A DNA stretch of 64,000 bases. It comes from VRUE01 sp963837735. GTDB taxonomy: Bacteria > Actinomycetota > Thermoleophilia > Solirubrobacterales > 70-9. Positions within the stretch are counted from its first letter, which is position 1. Every line of letters starts with the position of its first letter. The DNA is taken from NCBI GenBank assembly GCA_963837735.1, contig CAWIOM010000016.1:62001-126000 (forward strand). Direction: 5' to 3'. Shown piece by piece: positions 19,520-28,276 of the stretch. Under the pieces are notes generated by a model. It was not told the origin of the DNA. It worked only from the letters and a program-made list of their open reading frames with translations, and did no database searches. The position numbers and the translations under genes were made by a program.

Positions 19520-21170
19520 CTACGGCAGGATTTCCAGCGAGCTGGAGACCCCGGCGTGGTCGGAGTCCCAGAAGCCGTTGACCGGTGCCAGGCCGGTCAC
19601 GGTCGAGCCCAGCATCTGGATGCCTGCCGGGTCGTCGGTCATCACGTGGTCGATGTGATGGTCGAAATCGCCTTCGCTGCCGCCGTCGCCCGCGCCAAGC
19701 ACGCTTTTGTTGATGCAGCAGCTCATCGGTTCCTCGGTGCTGAGGTCGACCAGGCCCGTCCTCTTGAGGATGTCGAAGGCCCAGGTGTCCGCCCCCGTGA
19801 CCGTGTTGTCGTCGGAGTTGAGGTCGCCGACGAGGATGACCGGCAGCGGCCCGGTCGCCGGTCCCGGCGGTTCGACCAGCTCGCCCGCCTGCCCGGCACG
19901 GTAGTGGGGCTCGAACGCCTCGAGGTGCGTGTTGACGAACCGGAACGGCCGGCTGCCGCGCACGCTGGCGTCGGTCGCCGTCCAGCCGCGGAGCACCGGC
20001 AGCGGTGTGCCGAGGATCGGGATCGGCAGCAGGTTTTCGAAATTGCCCCCCGCGGGATCCCACGTTTCGACGCCTGCGTTGCTCCGCTTGAGGATCACGT
20101 CGCGCATCGTCAAGCGGCCGTTGATGTCGGGAGCAGGGGACCCACCGGTATCGGCGGGAACCTCGAAGTCGAACTCGGGCTGGACGACGACCACTTCGTA
20201 CTGCGTCCCGCCGGCGTTGAGCTGGCCGAGCAGTTCCTGCAGGTAGTCGTATTTGACCGTGGTCGCGCTCGGGCCTTTCGAAAGGACTTCAAGGTTCGGC
20301 GGGCCGGTGCGCCAGAGGGCGACCTCCTGCAGGCCGACCAGAGTCGGGCTTTTCCGTCAGGATCTCCTGCGCCAAGCCTTTTGCCCGGGTCGGGAAGTCA
20401 TTGTGTTCGACCTCCCCGAGGATCAGGCCGGCAGCTGCGAACAGCGCTTCCGGGGTGCCGGCGACGATCGCAGGGGTCAGGTCGGCACCGAGGTAGAGGT
20501 TGCGGGTCATCACGTTGATGTCGGTGCTGGTCGGTGCGGGTGCCGGCGGCGCGACTTCCTTTGCCGGCTCCTGAACCACAGTGGCGGCCTGCACCTGCGC
20601 GGCGCTGTGGGCGTTGCTCATCGCATTGCCGCCCCTGAGCACCTTGCCGATGCCGAGCTTGTGATTGAGGCGCTTGGCGGCCTTGCCGGTCAGCTTCAGC
20701 TTGCCGGAGCTGACGTCGACCGCTGTGCCCTGGCCGGAGACTGCGACGTGGGCGAGGGAGCCGAGCTTCATCTGCGAGCCGGCCACCTTGGCGAAAACGG
20801 CGCTGCCCGACACGTCGAGCTTGACCTTGGTGATCGAGGCCCCGCGCTTTCCGCTCTTGAGCTTGAAGCCGCCGGCGTTTTGGACCTGGCCCTTTGCGGC
20901 TGCCACGTCGATTTCACCGCCGCTCACTCCGAGTTCGACGGTCCCGTGCCTGACCTTGCCGGAGCCGACCTTGAGCACCTTGACGTCGTTCTTGCCGAGC
21001 TTCTTCTTGAAGCCCTTGGTCAGGTTCAGATTGGTCGTTCCCCCGGTGAGGGTTTCGCTTGCGGCCGAAGCAGCAGAGGCGAAGATGAGAAACAGGGCCA
21101 GGGCGCTGACAGTGGCCACAGCCGACAGAATCGATCCCCATGGCCGAGTCGGCCGGGTCACTTCACTCAT
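19520..21170 (-). CDS. Secreted endonuclease/exonuclease/phosphatase-family protein with an N-terminal repeat domain (one frameshift)
   Basis: About 550 residues after removing one extra base near 20340. A signal peptide (SILSAVATVSALALFLIFASAASA) is followed by a lysine- and glycine-rich domain, about residues 45-185, with repeated beta-like units (LTKGFKKKLGKNDVKVLKVG; VSGGEIDVA; VKLDVSGSAVF). It is HtaA-like in feel, but I cannot assign it. From residue 230 an EEP fold appears: DINVMTRNLYLGADL, GLQEVALW, FVNTHLEAF, ILVGDLNSDDN and the final SDHAGVSSSL, which supply the Asn, Glu, His, Asp/Asn and His catalytic set of DNase I-like enzymes. A secreted nuclease or phosphoesterase is likely. 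ATG 21170 starts the signal peptide. Confidence 0.75.
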
Positions 21171-21270
21171 AGGTAACTCGCTTTCCCCCCTGCGCAATTC
21201 CCGACCATGAGAGTACATGGTCCCTTGCTCTAGAACAGCTCCACTCCAGAAGTTGCGCACCAGGGAGAAA

Positions 21271-21343
21271 TGGCGAGGGTGGGAATCGAACCCACGACAC
21301 CACGATTTTCAGTCGTGTGCTCTACCAACTGAGCTACCTCGCC
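21271..21343 (-). tRNA. tRNA-Phe (anticodon GAA)
   Basis: A complete 73-base cloverleaf on the minus strand: acceptor GGCGAGG, D-arm GCTC...GAGC, anticodon stem CACGA/TCGTG with loop CTGAAAA (anticodon GAA), and T-arm with GGTTCGATTCC. The acceptor closes with CCTCGCC and discriminator A. CCA is not encoded and must be added after transcription. Confidence 0.97.
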
Positions 21344-21417
21344 GGGGCACCGGCCGTCGAGCCGAGCAGACGGGAAGGCTAGCGACCGCGGCGTCGAGGG
21401 GTTGATTGCATTGGGGA

Positions 21418-23003
21418 GTGGCGCGGACTCGTGCAGCGTTGGCCCTGATCGTGGTCGCCGCGGTCGCGGTCGCCCTGCTCTCCGGCGGTTCCTCATCGGA
21501 CCCGCGCACGCCCCCGGCGCTGCCGGGGATGCCGCCCCCGTTCCTGACGGTGGCGGTGGTCGGGGACGGCCGGCTGACGGCCGGAATCGACGCCTACGGC
21601 GACGTCGTCGACCTGCGGGCGCCGGGCCCGGCCGGGGCGGCGCTGCTCGACAACCCCTACGAGCGCCAGCTGGCCGGGACCGTGCCGGCCGACACGGGGA
21701 TCGTGCCGCGGGTCGACGTAGCCGGCGGCCCCCCGCTTCCCCTCTGGCGGGCCGGCGCGGTCCGCCAGCACTACCTGCCGGGGACCAACGTGCTGAGTAC
21801 GGAGGCGCGCTATGGGCATGTCGCGGGGGGCCCCGGGCCGGTCATGGTGACGATCGAGTGCGCGGCGAACGGTGGCGACCTCGGCTGCATCGCGCGGTCT
21901 CCGCGAGGTTCGCCGCGGGCGCGGCTCTCCTTCATCCGCAACCTCTCCTCGGGCGCCGGACGCGTGCATCTCGACGACGCCGCGGCGAGACGCACGATCG
22001 AGGCGGCGACCGCGGCCGACCGCCGCTGGCTCCAGCGGGCCCGGCCGCTCGGCCGGGCGCCCGCCTGGGCCCGCCGCCTCTACTCGCGCTCGCTGCTGGC
22101 GATGCGGGCGCTGACCGACCGTCGCAGCGGCGCGGTCGCGGCCGGCGCCCGGGACGGCTGGGCCTACGTCTGGCCGCGGGACGCGAGCGCGGTGGCGATC
22201 GCCCTTGCCGCCGCCGGCTACCGGGATGAGGCGCGGCGGACAGCCCGCTTCCTGCTCGGGCTCGACCTCGAAGCGGCTGCCCGCTTCGACGAGGAGGGCA
22301 ACGCGATCGGCGGCCGCGGCGCCCAGGGCGATGCGACGGGCTGGGTCACGGGGGCGGCTCGGGCCGCGGGCCTCTCTGCACCGGTCGCCGGCACCGAGTG
22401 GCGAAACCGCGCCGACTACGAGGAGAAATCCCCCGGCGACTACCTCGCCAACGCCCTCTCCTCCGCCGGGGGGGATTTGGCCGGGTTTGTGACGGGGCGG
22501 GGGTTGATTCGCGAGGCCGGCGAGCCGGGCTCGGGGCTCGACTCGGCGGCGGCCTGGGCGGTCCGGCCCTTCCCCCACCCGGCCCTATTCGCGGCGGCGC
22601 GGCGCACCCTGCTGGCCCTGCTCCCGGCCCACGAGGGGCGCTTCGGGCGCGGCGCGGCGCGCTTCGGCCTGACCCCCTCTGAGGAGCTGGCCCGAGGCCG
22701 ACCCGTGGAGCGCGCCGACGGCCTGGAGCGCCTGGAGCCTCGCCGTCCTGTCTCGACTCGACGGGCCGCTCGCCCGCCGCCGCCCGCGATCGGGCGGCGG
22801 CGCTGGCGCTGGCCGGCGACCTGCGCCGGGCCGCGACCCCGGCCGGACTCCTCCCCGAGCGCGTCGACGCTCGCACCGGCGTGCCGCGCTCGACAGCGCC
22901 GCTCGCCTGGTCGCACGCCTTCGCGGTGCTCGCCCTGCGCGAGCTCTGGCCGCCCTCAGCGCCCCCCGGCGAGCGCCAGGGCAACCGCTTCCCGCGCCGT
23001 TGA
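21418..23003 (+). CDS. Secreted GH15-like glycoside hydrolase (glucoamylase fold; frameshifted near the C-terminus)
   Basis: About 528 residues once slips near 22690 and 22780 are corrected. It opens with a hydrophobic signal segment (AALALIVVAAVAVALL). Residues 45-190 resemble the N-terminal beta-sandwich of GH15 enzymes (GNG-like start VGDGRLTAGIDAYG, then LLDNPYER). The (alpha/alpha)6 part has WAYVWPRDASAVAIALAAAGY, the WPRDA motif typical of GH15 active sites. A later PWSAPTAWSAWSLAV and TAPLAWSHAFAVLAL segment is recovered from two other frames and is the family's usual end. It probably releases glucose from alpha-glucans or a related glycan. TTG 21406 is an alternative start. Confidence 0.7.
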
Positions 23004-23462
23004 GGCGGGGGTCACCCCCGGGCCTCCCTCCATTTCGCCGATCCCGGAGACGTCCCAGCTGCTCAGGGCGACGACGGGACGGCCGAGGTTGCGGGCGTGG
23101 GCGACCTCGCTCAGCGTCCCCCACTCTCCCCCGACGGCGATCGCGGCCTCTCCCGAGGCGACGACGGCGAGGTTGCGGGCATGTCCGGTCCCGGTCGCGA
23201 CGACGTGGGTGCAGTGGGGGTTGGCGTCCCCGCGGTCGGTGCCCGGCAGGATCCCGATCACGGTGCCTCCGGCGCCGCTCGCCCCACGCGCCGCGGCCTC
23301 CATCACCCCGGGCCCGCCGCCGCAGACGACCGTCGCGCCCGCCTCGGCCAGCAGCCTGCCCACCTCCTCCGCCAATTTCCAGGACTCGCTGCTCTCGTCA
23401 CAACGGCTGCTGCCGATGACGGAGATCTGACGCGCGTTATGAGCGGAGGGGGTGGGGGTCAA
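22956..23462 (-). CDS. TIGR00725-family (LOG-like Rossmann) protein
   Basis: 169 residues. RQISVIGSSRCDESS at the start, VVCGGGPGVMEAAARGA near 50, ILPGTDRGDANP, and AVGGEWGTLSEVAHA near 115 define the TIGR00725 branch of the lysine-decarboxylase-like/LOG superfamily. The true LOG nucleotidase motif PGGxGTxxE is altered to VGGEWGTLSE, so cytokinin-type phosphoribohydrolase activity is not assumed. TTG 23462 is taken as start; a GTG at 23510 that overlaps the helicase stop as GTGA would add residues encoded entirely by the inverted repeat. The last codons overlap the convergent GH15 gene. It is probably expressed with the helicase and DHPS-like genes. Confidence 0.75.
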   Translation of the reverse strand: MTPTPSAHNARQISVIGSSRCDESSESWKLAEEVGRLLAEAGATVVCGGGPGVMEAAARGASGAGGTVIGILPGTDRGDANPHCTHVVATGTGHARNLAVVASGEAAIAVGGEWGTLSEVAHARNLGRPVVALSSWDVSGIGEMEGGPGVTPASTAREAVALALAGGR

Positions 23463-23509
23463 CCGAACCTCCCCGCTGTTGTGAGGGCGACCCCCACCCC
23501 CTCCGCTCA
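23440..23509. repeat. Perfect 21-bp inverted repeat with a 28-base loop
   Basis: Arm 23440-23460 (starts TGAGCGGAGGGGG) and arm 23489-23509 are exact reverse complements. The distal arm includes the helicase stop codon. The purine/pyrimidine-rich arms could form a very stable hairpin in RNA of either strand. It may end or protect the folP-like/helicase transcript, or be a palindromic repeat that landed there. Confidence 0.85.
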
Positions 23510-25777
23510 CGAGGCCCTCATGGTCTGCATCAACTCCAGCGCGCCGTTCTTGTGGAGAGGCTCGTTGAGGTTGCCGCACTTCGGGCTCTGCACGCAGGAG
23601 GGGCAGCCCGACTCACAGGGGCACTCGGCGATCAGCCGCTCGGCGTCGCCGAGCAGGCGCTCGAACTGCTCGTAGCCGCGCAGGGTTATCCCGACCCCGC
23701 CCGGGTGGCCGTCGTAGATGAAGATCGTCGAGCGGCCGGTCTGGAAGTGGACGTTGGTCGAGAGGCCGCCGATGTCCCAGCGGTCGCACATCGCGATCAG
23801 CGGCAGGACGGCGATCTGGCTGTGCTCGGTCGCGTGCAGGGCGCCGAGCAGGACGTCGGGCGGCAGCGCCGCGCTGAGCCGGTCGGGCAGCACGTACCAG
23901 AGGGCCTGGGTGGCGAACTGCTGCTCGGGCAGCTCGAGGGCGACGACGTCGAAGGGCTCCTGGTCGGAGATCGAGACCCGCTGGAAGGCGATCACCTGCT
24001 CGGTCACCGAGACCTCGCCGAAGTGCAGCTCGACCCCCGAGGTCGTGCGCTGCTCGCGGATCCGCTCGATGTAGATCTCGGTCTCCTTCTTCGGCCGCGT
24101 GTACCAGTCGCCGTCGAAGGCGGAGACGACCGCCTGGCGCTGGCCGACGTCGAGCGACTCGACCTCGTAGGAGCGGCCGAGGTGGAGGTAGACGGCGCCC
24201 GGGTGGATCGTCGTGAAGGCGCGCTCGGCCTCGACCATGCCGAGCATCTCGCCGGACTCGCGCTCGATCACGGCGACCGCGTCGGCCGAGGCCGACCGCA
24301 GCGGGATCCGGTTGGCGACGAACTCGCTCCGCATCGGCATCAGCTTGCCGCGGGTGCCGCGCAGCTCGCCGGCGCTCACCAGCCGCTCGGCGCGCTCGCG
24401 CCAGCGCGGCCCGAGGATCTCGTCGTCGGAGTCGGTGAGCGGCAGCTCGTAGGCGGCGGCGACCAGGTGGCGGGCGGCGATCTGCTCGCTTTCGTGGTCG
24501 AGGATCGCCGCCTCGACCGGGCGGCCGATGAACTCGTCGGGGTGGCGGCAGAAGAACTGGTCGAGGGCGTCCTGACCGGCGACGTAGACGGCGAGGCCGC
24601 GTCGGCGGCGCCCCGCCCGGCCCCACATCTGGCGCAGGCTGGCGACGGTGCCGGGGAAGGTGACGCAGATCGCCGCGTCGAGCTCGCCGACGTCGATCCC
24701 CAGCTCGAGCGCGTCGGTGGCGACGACGGCGAGCAGCTCGCCGCCGGCCAGGCGCTGCTCGATCTCGCGGCGCTGCTGGGGCGTGTAGCCGCCCCGGTAG
24801 GGAGCGATCTGCTTCGCCAGCTCCGGCCTGCCGCGCCGCTCCAGCGCTTCGCCGGCGAAGCGCTGGATCAGCTCGATTCCCCGCCGGCTCTTGAGGAAGC
24901 AGATCGTCCGCACGCCCTGGGAGACGAGCTCCGCGAGCAGCTCCGCCGCCTCGGAGAGCGGTGAGCGCCGCGTACCCGTCGCCTTGTCGAGGAGCGGCGG
25001 GTTCCAGATCGCGATCTCGCGCCCGGCCCGCGGGGCGCCGTCGTCGTCGACCAGCTCGAAGGGGGCGCCGACCAGCCGCTCGGCGAGCTCGACCGGGTTG
25101 GCGATCGTCGCCGAGGCGAGCAGGAAGCGGGGCTCGGAGCCGTAGGCGCGGGCGACCCTCCTCAGGCGGCGCAGGACGTTGGCGACGTGGGACCCGAAGA
25201 CGCCGCGGTAGGTGTGGGCCTCGTCGACGACGACCCAGCCGAGATTGGCGAGGAAGTCCCCCCAGCTCTTGTGGTTGGGCAGCAGGCCGACGTGGAGCAT
25301 GTCGGGATTGGTGAGGACGAGGTTGCTGGCGCGGCGAATCGCCGGCCGCTCCTCGCGCGGGGTGTCGCCGTCGTAGATCGCCTCGCGCAGGCCGGGCGGC
25401 CGCAGTGCCGAGAGCTTGCGCGCCTGGTCCTGGGCGAGCGCCTTGGTCGGGTAGAGGTAGAGCGCGCGGCGCTTTTGGTCGCGGGCGATCCCGTCGAGAA
25501 CCGGCAGGTTGAAGGCGAGGCTCTTGCCGGAGGCGGTGCCGCTGGTGATCACGAGGTGCGAGGAGGCCGACGCCTCCAGCGCCTGGCGCTGGTGCGAGTA
25601 GAGGCGCTCGACGCCGGCCCGGCCGAGGGCCTCGGCAAACGCCGGGTCGAGCGACGCCGGCAGCGCCACCTGGCTGGCGCCGCGCTCCTCTTCGGAGCTC
25701 TCGGCGACGATCCGCCCGTCGCGGCGAGCAGGGTCGATCGCGATCGACCAAGGGCTCTCCAGCAGGCTCTTGGCCAT
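23507..25777 (-). CDS. MrfA-like superfamily 2 DNA helicase (DEAH box, C-terminal Zn-binding DUF1998)
   Basis: 756 residues. SHQRQALEASASS is a Q-motif-like region; ITSGTASGKSLAFNLPVL is Walker A near residue 78; VVVDEAHTYRG is motif II; ASATIANP is motif III. The second RecA domain has CFLKSRRGIELIQRF, ATDALELGIDVGELD and QMWGRAGRRRRG. The C-terminus has CPCESGCPSCVQSPKCG, the four-Cys metal site of the DUF1998 domain found in Bacillus MrfA (YprA), a helicase for mitomycin-type crosslink repair. ATG 25777 overlaps the DHPS-like gene's stop by one base (TGATG), so the two are translationally coupled. A repair helicase is a good inference; a partner exonuclease MrfB was not seen nearby. Confidence 0.88.
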   Translation of the reverse strand: MAKSLLESPWSIAIDPARRDGRIVAESSEEERGASQVALPASLDPAFAEALGRAGVERLYSHQRQALEASASSHLVITSGTASGKSLAFNLPVLDGIARDQKRRALYLYPTKALAQDQARKLSALRPPGLREAIYDGDTPREERPAIRRASNLVLTNPDMLHVGLLPNHKSWGDFLANLGWVVVDEAHTYRGVFGSHVANVLRRLRRVARAYGSEPRFLLASATIANPVELAERLVGAPFELVDDDGAPRAGREIAIWNPPLLDKATGTRRSPLSEAAELLAELVSQGVRTICFLKSRRGIELIQRFAGEALERRGRPELAKQIAPYRGGYTPQQRREIEQRLAGGELLAVVATDALELGIDVGELDAAICVTFPGTVASLRQMWGRAGRRRRGLAVYVAGQDALDQFFCRHPDEFIGRPVEAAILDHESEQIAARHLVAAAYELPLTDSDDEILGPRWRERAERLVSAGELRGTRGKLMPMRSEFVANRIPLRSASADAVAVIERESGEMLGMVEAERAFTTIHPGAVYLHLGRSYEVESLDVGQRQAVVSAFDGDWYTRPKKETEIYIERIREQRTTSGVELHFGEVSVTEQVIAFQRVSISDQEPFDVVALELPEQQFATQALWYVLPDRLSAALPPDVLLGALHATEHSQIAVLPLIAMCDRWDIGGLSTNVHFQTGRSTIFIYDGHPGGVGITLRGYEQFERLLGDAERLIAECPCESGCPSCVQSPKCGNLNEPLHKNGALELMQTMRAS

Positions 25778-26613
25778 CAGGAGGCCGCCTGGATCGCGTC
25801 GGCAACCCTGATCGCCTGGAGCGATGAACGGTCGTGGATGCGGAGGATGTCGGCACCCGCCCGGACCGCGAGGGCGACTGCGGCGACCGTCCCCCACTCC
25901 CGCTCGCGGGCCGGCAGGCGCCCCTCCCAGGAGCCGGCGAGGACGGCGCCGATGAAGTCCTTGCGCGAGAGCGAGACGTAGAGCGGCAGGCCGAGACCGC
26001 CCAGCTCTCCCAGCCGCCGCAGGATCTCCAGGTCCTGGTCGGTGCTGAGGTCGAAGTCGAGGCCCGGGTCGATCGCGATCTGCTCCTCCGCCACCCCCAG
26101 GGCCACGGCGCGCTCGACTCGCCCCTCGAACCAGCCCTTCAGGTGGTCGACGACGTCGTCGTATGCGGGCGCCTCGCGGTCGACCCGCGGCGGCCCCTCG
26201 ATGTGCATGAGGACGTAGCCGCAGCCGCTCTCGGCGACCAGCTCGAAGATCTCCTCCGAGCCGCCGGAGATGTCGTTGACAGCGACGGCGCCTGCGGCCA
26301 GGGCCCGCCGCGCGACCTCGACCGAGAAGGTGTCGGCGGAGACCGGCACTCCCGCCCCCGCCAGCCCTTCGATCGCCGGGACCAGCGCCGCCGCCTCCTC
26401 CTCGACCCCGACCGGCGGCCCGGCCTTCGCCGCCACGGCGCCCACGTCGAGCATCTCGAAGCCCGCCTCGACCAGCGCCAGCCCGTCCTCGATCGCCTGC
26501 TCCGGCGTCCCGCTCCGCGCCCCCTCGAACATCGAGTCGGCGGTGACGTTGACGATCCCGGCCGCTACCGCTTTCTCCAGGTCGAGGGTCCGGTCGGCGA
26601 GCTTCCAGGGCAC
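25777..26613 (-). CDS. Dihydropteroate synthase-like TIM-barrel protein (divergent)
   Basis: 278 residues. The barrel is recognisable by IVNVTADSMFEGARS, then DVGAVAAKAGPPVGVEEE, SADTFSVEVARRAL, VNDISGG, VLMHIEGPP, IDPGLDFD, LSRKDFIG and LRIHDRSS. Canonical FolP has NVTPDSFSDGG, DxGGESTRPG, DPGxGFGK and RxHD. Here the STRPG loop and the FGK lysine are missing. So either it is a non-canonical paralogue (as with FolP2-type proteins in some actinobacteria) or an enzyme for another pterin-like reaction. GTG 26613 sits 6 bases after a TACGGT -10 sequence. It heads an operon with the helicase gene. Confidence 0.7.
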   Translation of the reverse strand: MPWKLADRTLDLEKAVAAGIVNVTADSMFEGARSGTPEQAIEDGLALVEAGFEMLDVGAVAAKAGPPVGVEEEAAALVPAIEGLAGAGVPVSADTFSVEVARRALAAGAVAVNDISGGSEEIFELVAESGCGYVLMHIEGPPRVDREAPAYDDVVDHLKGWFEGRVERAVALGVAEEQIAIDPGLDFDLSTDQDLEILRRLGELGGLGLPLYVSLSRKDFIGAVLAGSWEGRLPAREREWGTVAAVALAVRAGADILRIHDRSSLQAIRVADAIQAAS

Positions 26614-26616
26614 GCC

Positions 26617-26627
26617 GCTACCGTAGC
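26617..26627. promoter_or_regulatory. Palindrome GCTACCGTAGC holding back-to-back -10 elements
   Basis: The 23-base gap between the DHPS-like GTG (26613, minus) and the HAD ATG (26637, plus) contains GCTAC-C-GTAGC. It reads TACCGT on the plus strand (12 bases before the ATG) and TACGGT on the minus strand (6 bases before the GTG). Both genes could use it as a divergent, nearly leaderless promoter. This is inferred from spacing only. Confidence 0.4.
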
Positions 26628-26636
26628 GACCGCACC

Positions 26637-27452
26637 ATGGCACTGAGTTGCGTCTACACCGACCTCGACGGGACCCTGCTCGGCAGGGGAAGCTCGCTGT
26701 TCCGCGATGCCGAGGGGGGCTTCTCGCTCGCCCAGTCGAGGGGGCTGGAGGCCTGCCACCGGGCCGGGGTCGAGGTCGTGATCATGTCCGGCCGCCGCGA
26801 GCCCCAGGTCCACGAGGCGGCGCGCCTGATGGGCCAGGCCTCCTACATCTACGAGGCCGGCTGCGCCTTCGCGATCGACGGCGAGACGACGCTGATGACC
26901 GGCGAGATGGTCCCCGACGAGGACGGCACCGTCTATGAGCAGATGGAGCAGCGGGGGATCCCGAAGCTGCTCTTCGAGCACTTCGAGGGGCGGCTCGAGT
27001 ACCACGCCCCCTGGCACCACGGCCGCGTTCTCTCCCACCTCTTCCGCGGCAAGGTCGACGTCGCCGAGGCCAACGAGCTGCTCGGCGCGCGCGACGCCGG
27101 CGACCTGCGCCTGCTCGACAACGGCGCGATCGGCCGCGAGATGCCGGCGATCGAGGGCCCGACCCACGCCTACCACCTGGTCCCGAAGATGGTCAGCAAG
27201 GCGGCCGCCGTCGCCGCCCACGCCCGCGCCCGAGGCTTCGACCCGGCCGATTGCATCGCGGTCGGCGACTCGGTCGAGGACCTCGAGGTGGCGGCGGCCG
27301 TCGGCCGCTTCTTCGTCGTCGCCAACGGCCCCGAGCGCGACCCGGGGCTGCGCGCCGCACTCTCCTCCTGGGACAACGCGACGGTCACCGAGGGCAGCAT
27401 GGGCGACGGCTTCTACGAGGCGATCGTCTCGACGCTGGTCGAGCGCCGCTAG
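26637..27452 (+). CDS. HAD-superfamily hydrolase, Cof/SPP-like phosphatase
   Basis: 271 residues. Motif I is VYTDLDGTLLG at residues 6-16, motif II VIMSGRREPQV, and motif IV CIAVGDSVEDLEVAAAVG near 210, with the Lys of motif III in PKMVSKAAAV. A large C2-type cap lies at about 85-190. This is the layout of Cof-type phosphatases and sucrose/mannosyl-glycerate phosphatases. The substrate is probably a sugar or cofactor phosphate and is not resolved. It is divergent from the DHPS-like gene with almost no spacing, and 40 bases before the DtxR gene. Confidence 0.8.
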   Translation: MALSCVYTDLDGTLLGRGSSLFRDAEGGFSLAQSRGLEACHRAGVEVVIMSGRREPQVHEAARLMGQASYIYEAGCAFAIDGETTLMTGEMVPDEDGTVYEQMEQRGIPKLLFEHFEGRLEYHAPWHHGRVLSHLFRGKVDVAEANELLGARDAGDLRLLDNGAIGREMPAIEGPTHAYHLVPKMVSKAAAVAAHARARGFDPADCIAVGDSVEDLEVAAAVGRFFVVANGPERDPGLRAALSSWDNATVTEGSMGDGFYEAIVSTLVERR

Positions 27453-27492
27453 GCCCCCGGCGGGGCTCGAGCGATGATCTAGTATCGGCGCG

Positions 27493-28203
27493 ATGGAGGG
27501 AAACGCGACGGTCGCAGAGCAGGAGTACCTGGAGATCATGTTCTGGCTCGAGGAGGCCGGGCTGCCGATGACCGGCGCCAACATCGCCCGCGCCATGCAG
27601 CTCTCGCCCCCGACCGTCCACGAGATGATCGGCCGGCTCTCCGACGACGGCTACGTCAGCCGCTCCGCCGACAAATCGCTCGAGTTCACCGAGAGCGGCC
27701 GCGAGCACGCAACCCACATCGTCCAGCGCCACCGGATGATCGAGCGCTTCCTCACCGACGTCCTCGGGATTCCCTGGGACGAGGTGCATGAGGAGGCGGA
27801 GCGAATCGAGCACGCGATGTCGCCGGTGCTCGAGGAGCGGATGCGGGCGGCGATCGGCGATGCCACCACCTGTCCCCACGGCCACCCGATTGTCGAGGGC
27901 GCCCGCGAGCGCGGCGCCCTGCTCGCCGACGTCGAGGTCGGCGCCGACGTCCACGTCCTGCGCTTCGAGAACGAGGCCGAGGAGCTTCTCCACTACCTCA
28001 AAGCCGCCGGCCTCGAGCCGGGGCTGGAGGGCAAGCTCGAGAGCTCGGACGCGGAGGGCGTGACGATCGCCTCCGGCGGCGGCTCCCACCATGTCTCACG
28101 CAGCGTCGCCGAGACCGTCTCGGTTCGCGCCGACCCGGCGCCGCCGCCGCGCGCGGCGATCCCCGAGCAGCTCGTTCTCTCCACCGATCGCTACGGCCGC
28201 TAG
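27493..28203 (+). CDS. DtxR/MntR-family metal-dependent transcriptional regulator
   Basis: 236 residues. The N-terminal winged helix (EQEYLEIMFWLEEAGLPMTGANIARAMQLSPPTVHEMIGRL) and the dimerisation/metal domain (HIVQRHRMIERFLTDVLGIPWDEVHEEAERIEHAMS) are standard for DtxR, including the conserved His and Glu ligands; CPHGHPI follows. Residues 150-230 form an FeoA/SH3-like third domain. It should bind DNA when loaded with Fe(II) or Mn(II) and repress metal uptake genes. No metal transporter gene is adjacent; ferritin-like genes lie 1.3 kb downstream. A TAGTAT -10 sequence at 27480-27485 is 7 bases before the ATG, suggesting a leaderless mRNA. Confidence 0.88.
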   Translation: MEGNATVAEQEYLEIMFWLEEAGLPMTGANIARAMQLSPPTVHEMIGRLSDDGYVSRSADKSLEFTESGREHATHIVQRHRMIERFLTDVLGIPWDEVHEEAERIEHAMSPVLEERMRAAIGDATTCPHGHPIVEGARERGALLADVEVGADVHVLRFENEAEELLHYLKAAGLEPGLEGKLESSDAEGVTIASGGGSHHVSRSVAETVSVRADPAPPPRAAIPEQLVLSTDRYGR

Positions 28204-28276
28204 CTGACGGCTGCGAATCGGCGGCCAGCGGCGTCCTCGGTCGCTCACGTGCGGAGCACGCTTCGCTCCCTGCGTC

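Noticed and set aside
21406..23430. GH15 open frame continuing to 23430
   Set aside because: After about 22690 the residues become Arg/Pro/Ser shadow sequence; family-like sequence resumes in another frame and stops at 23003, and the rest is antisense to the TIGR00725 gene.
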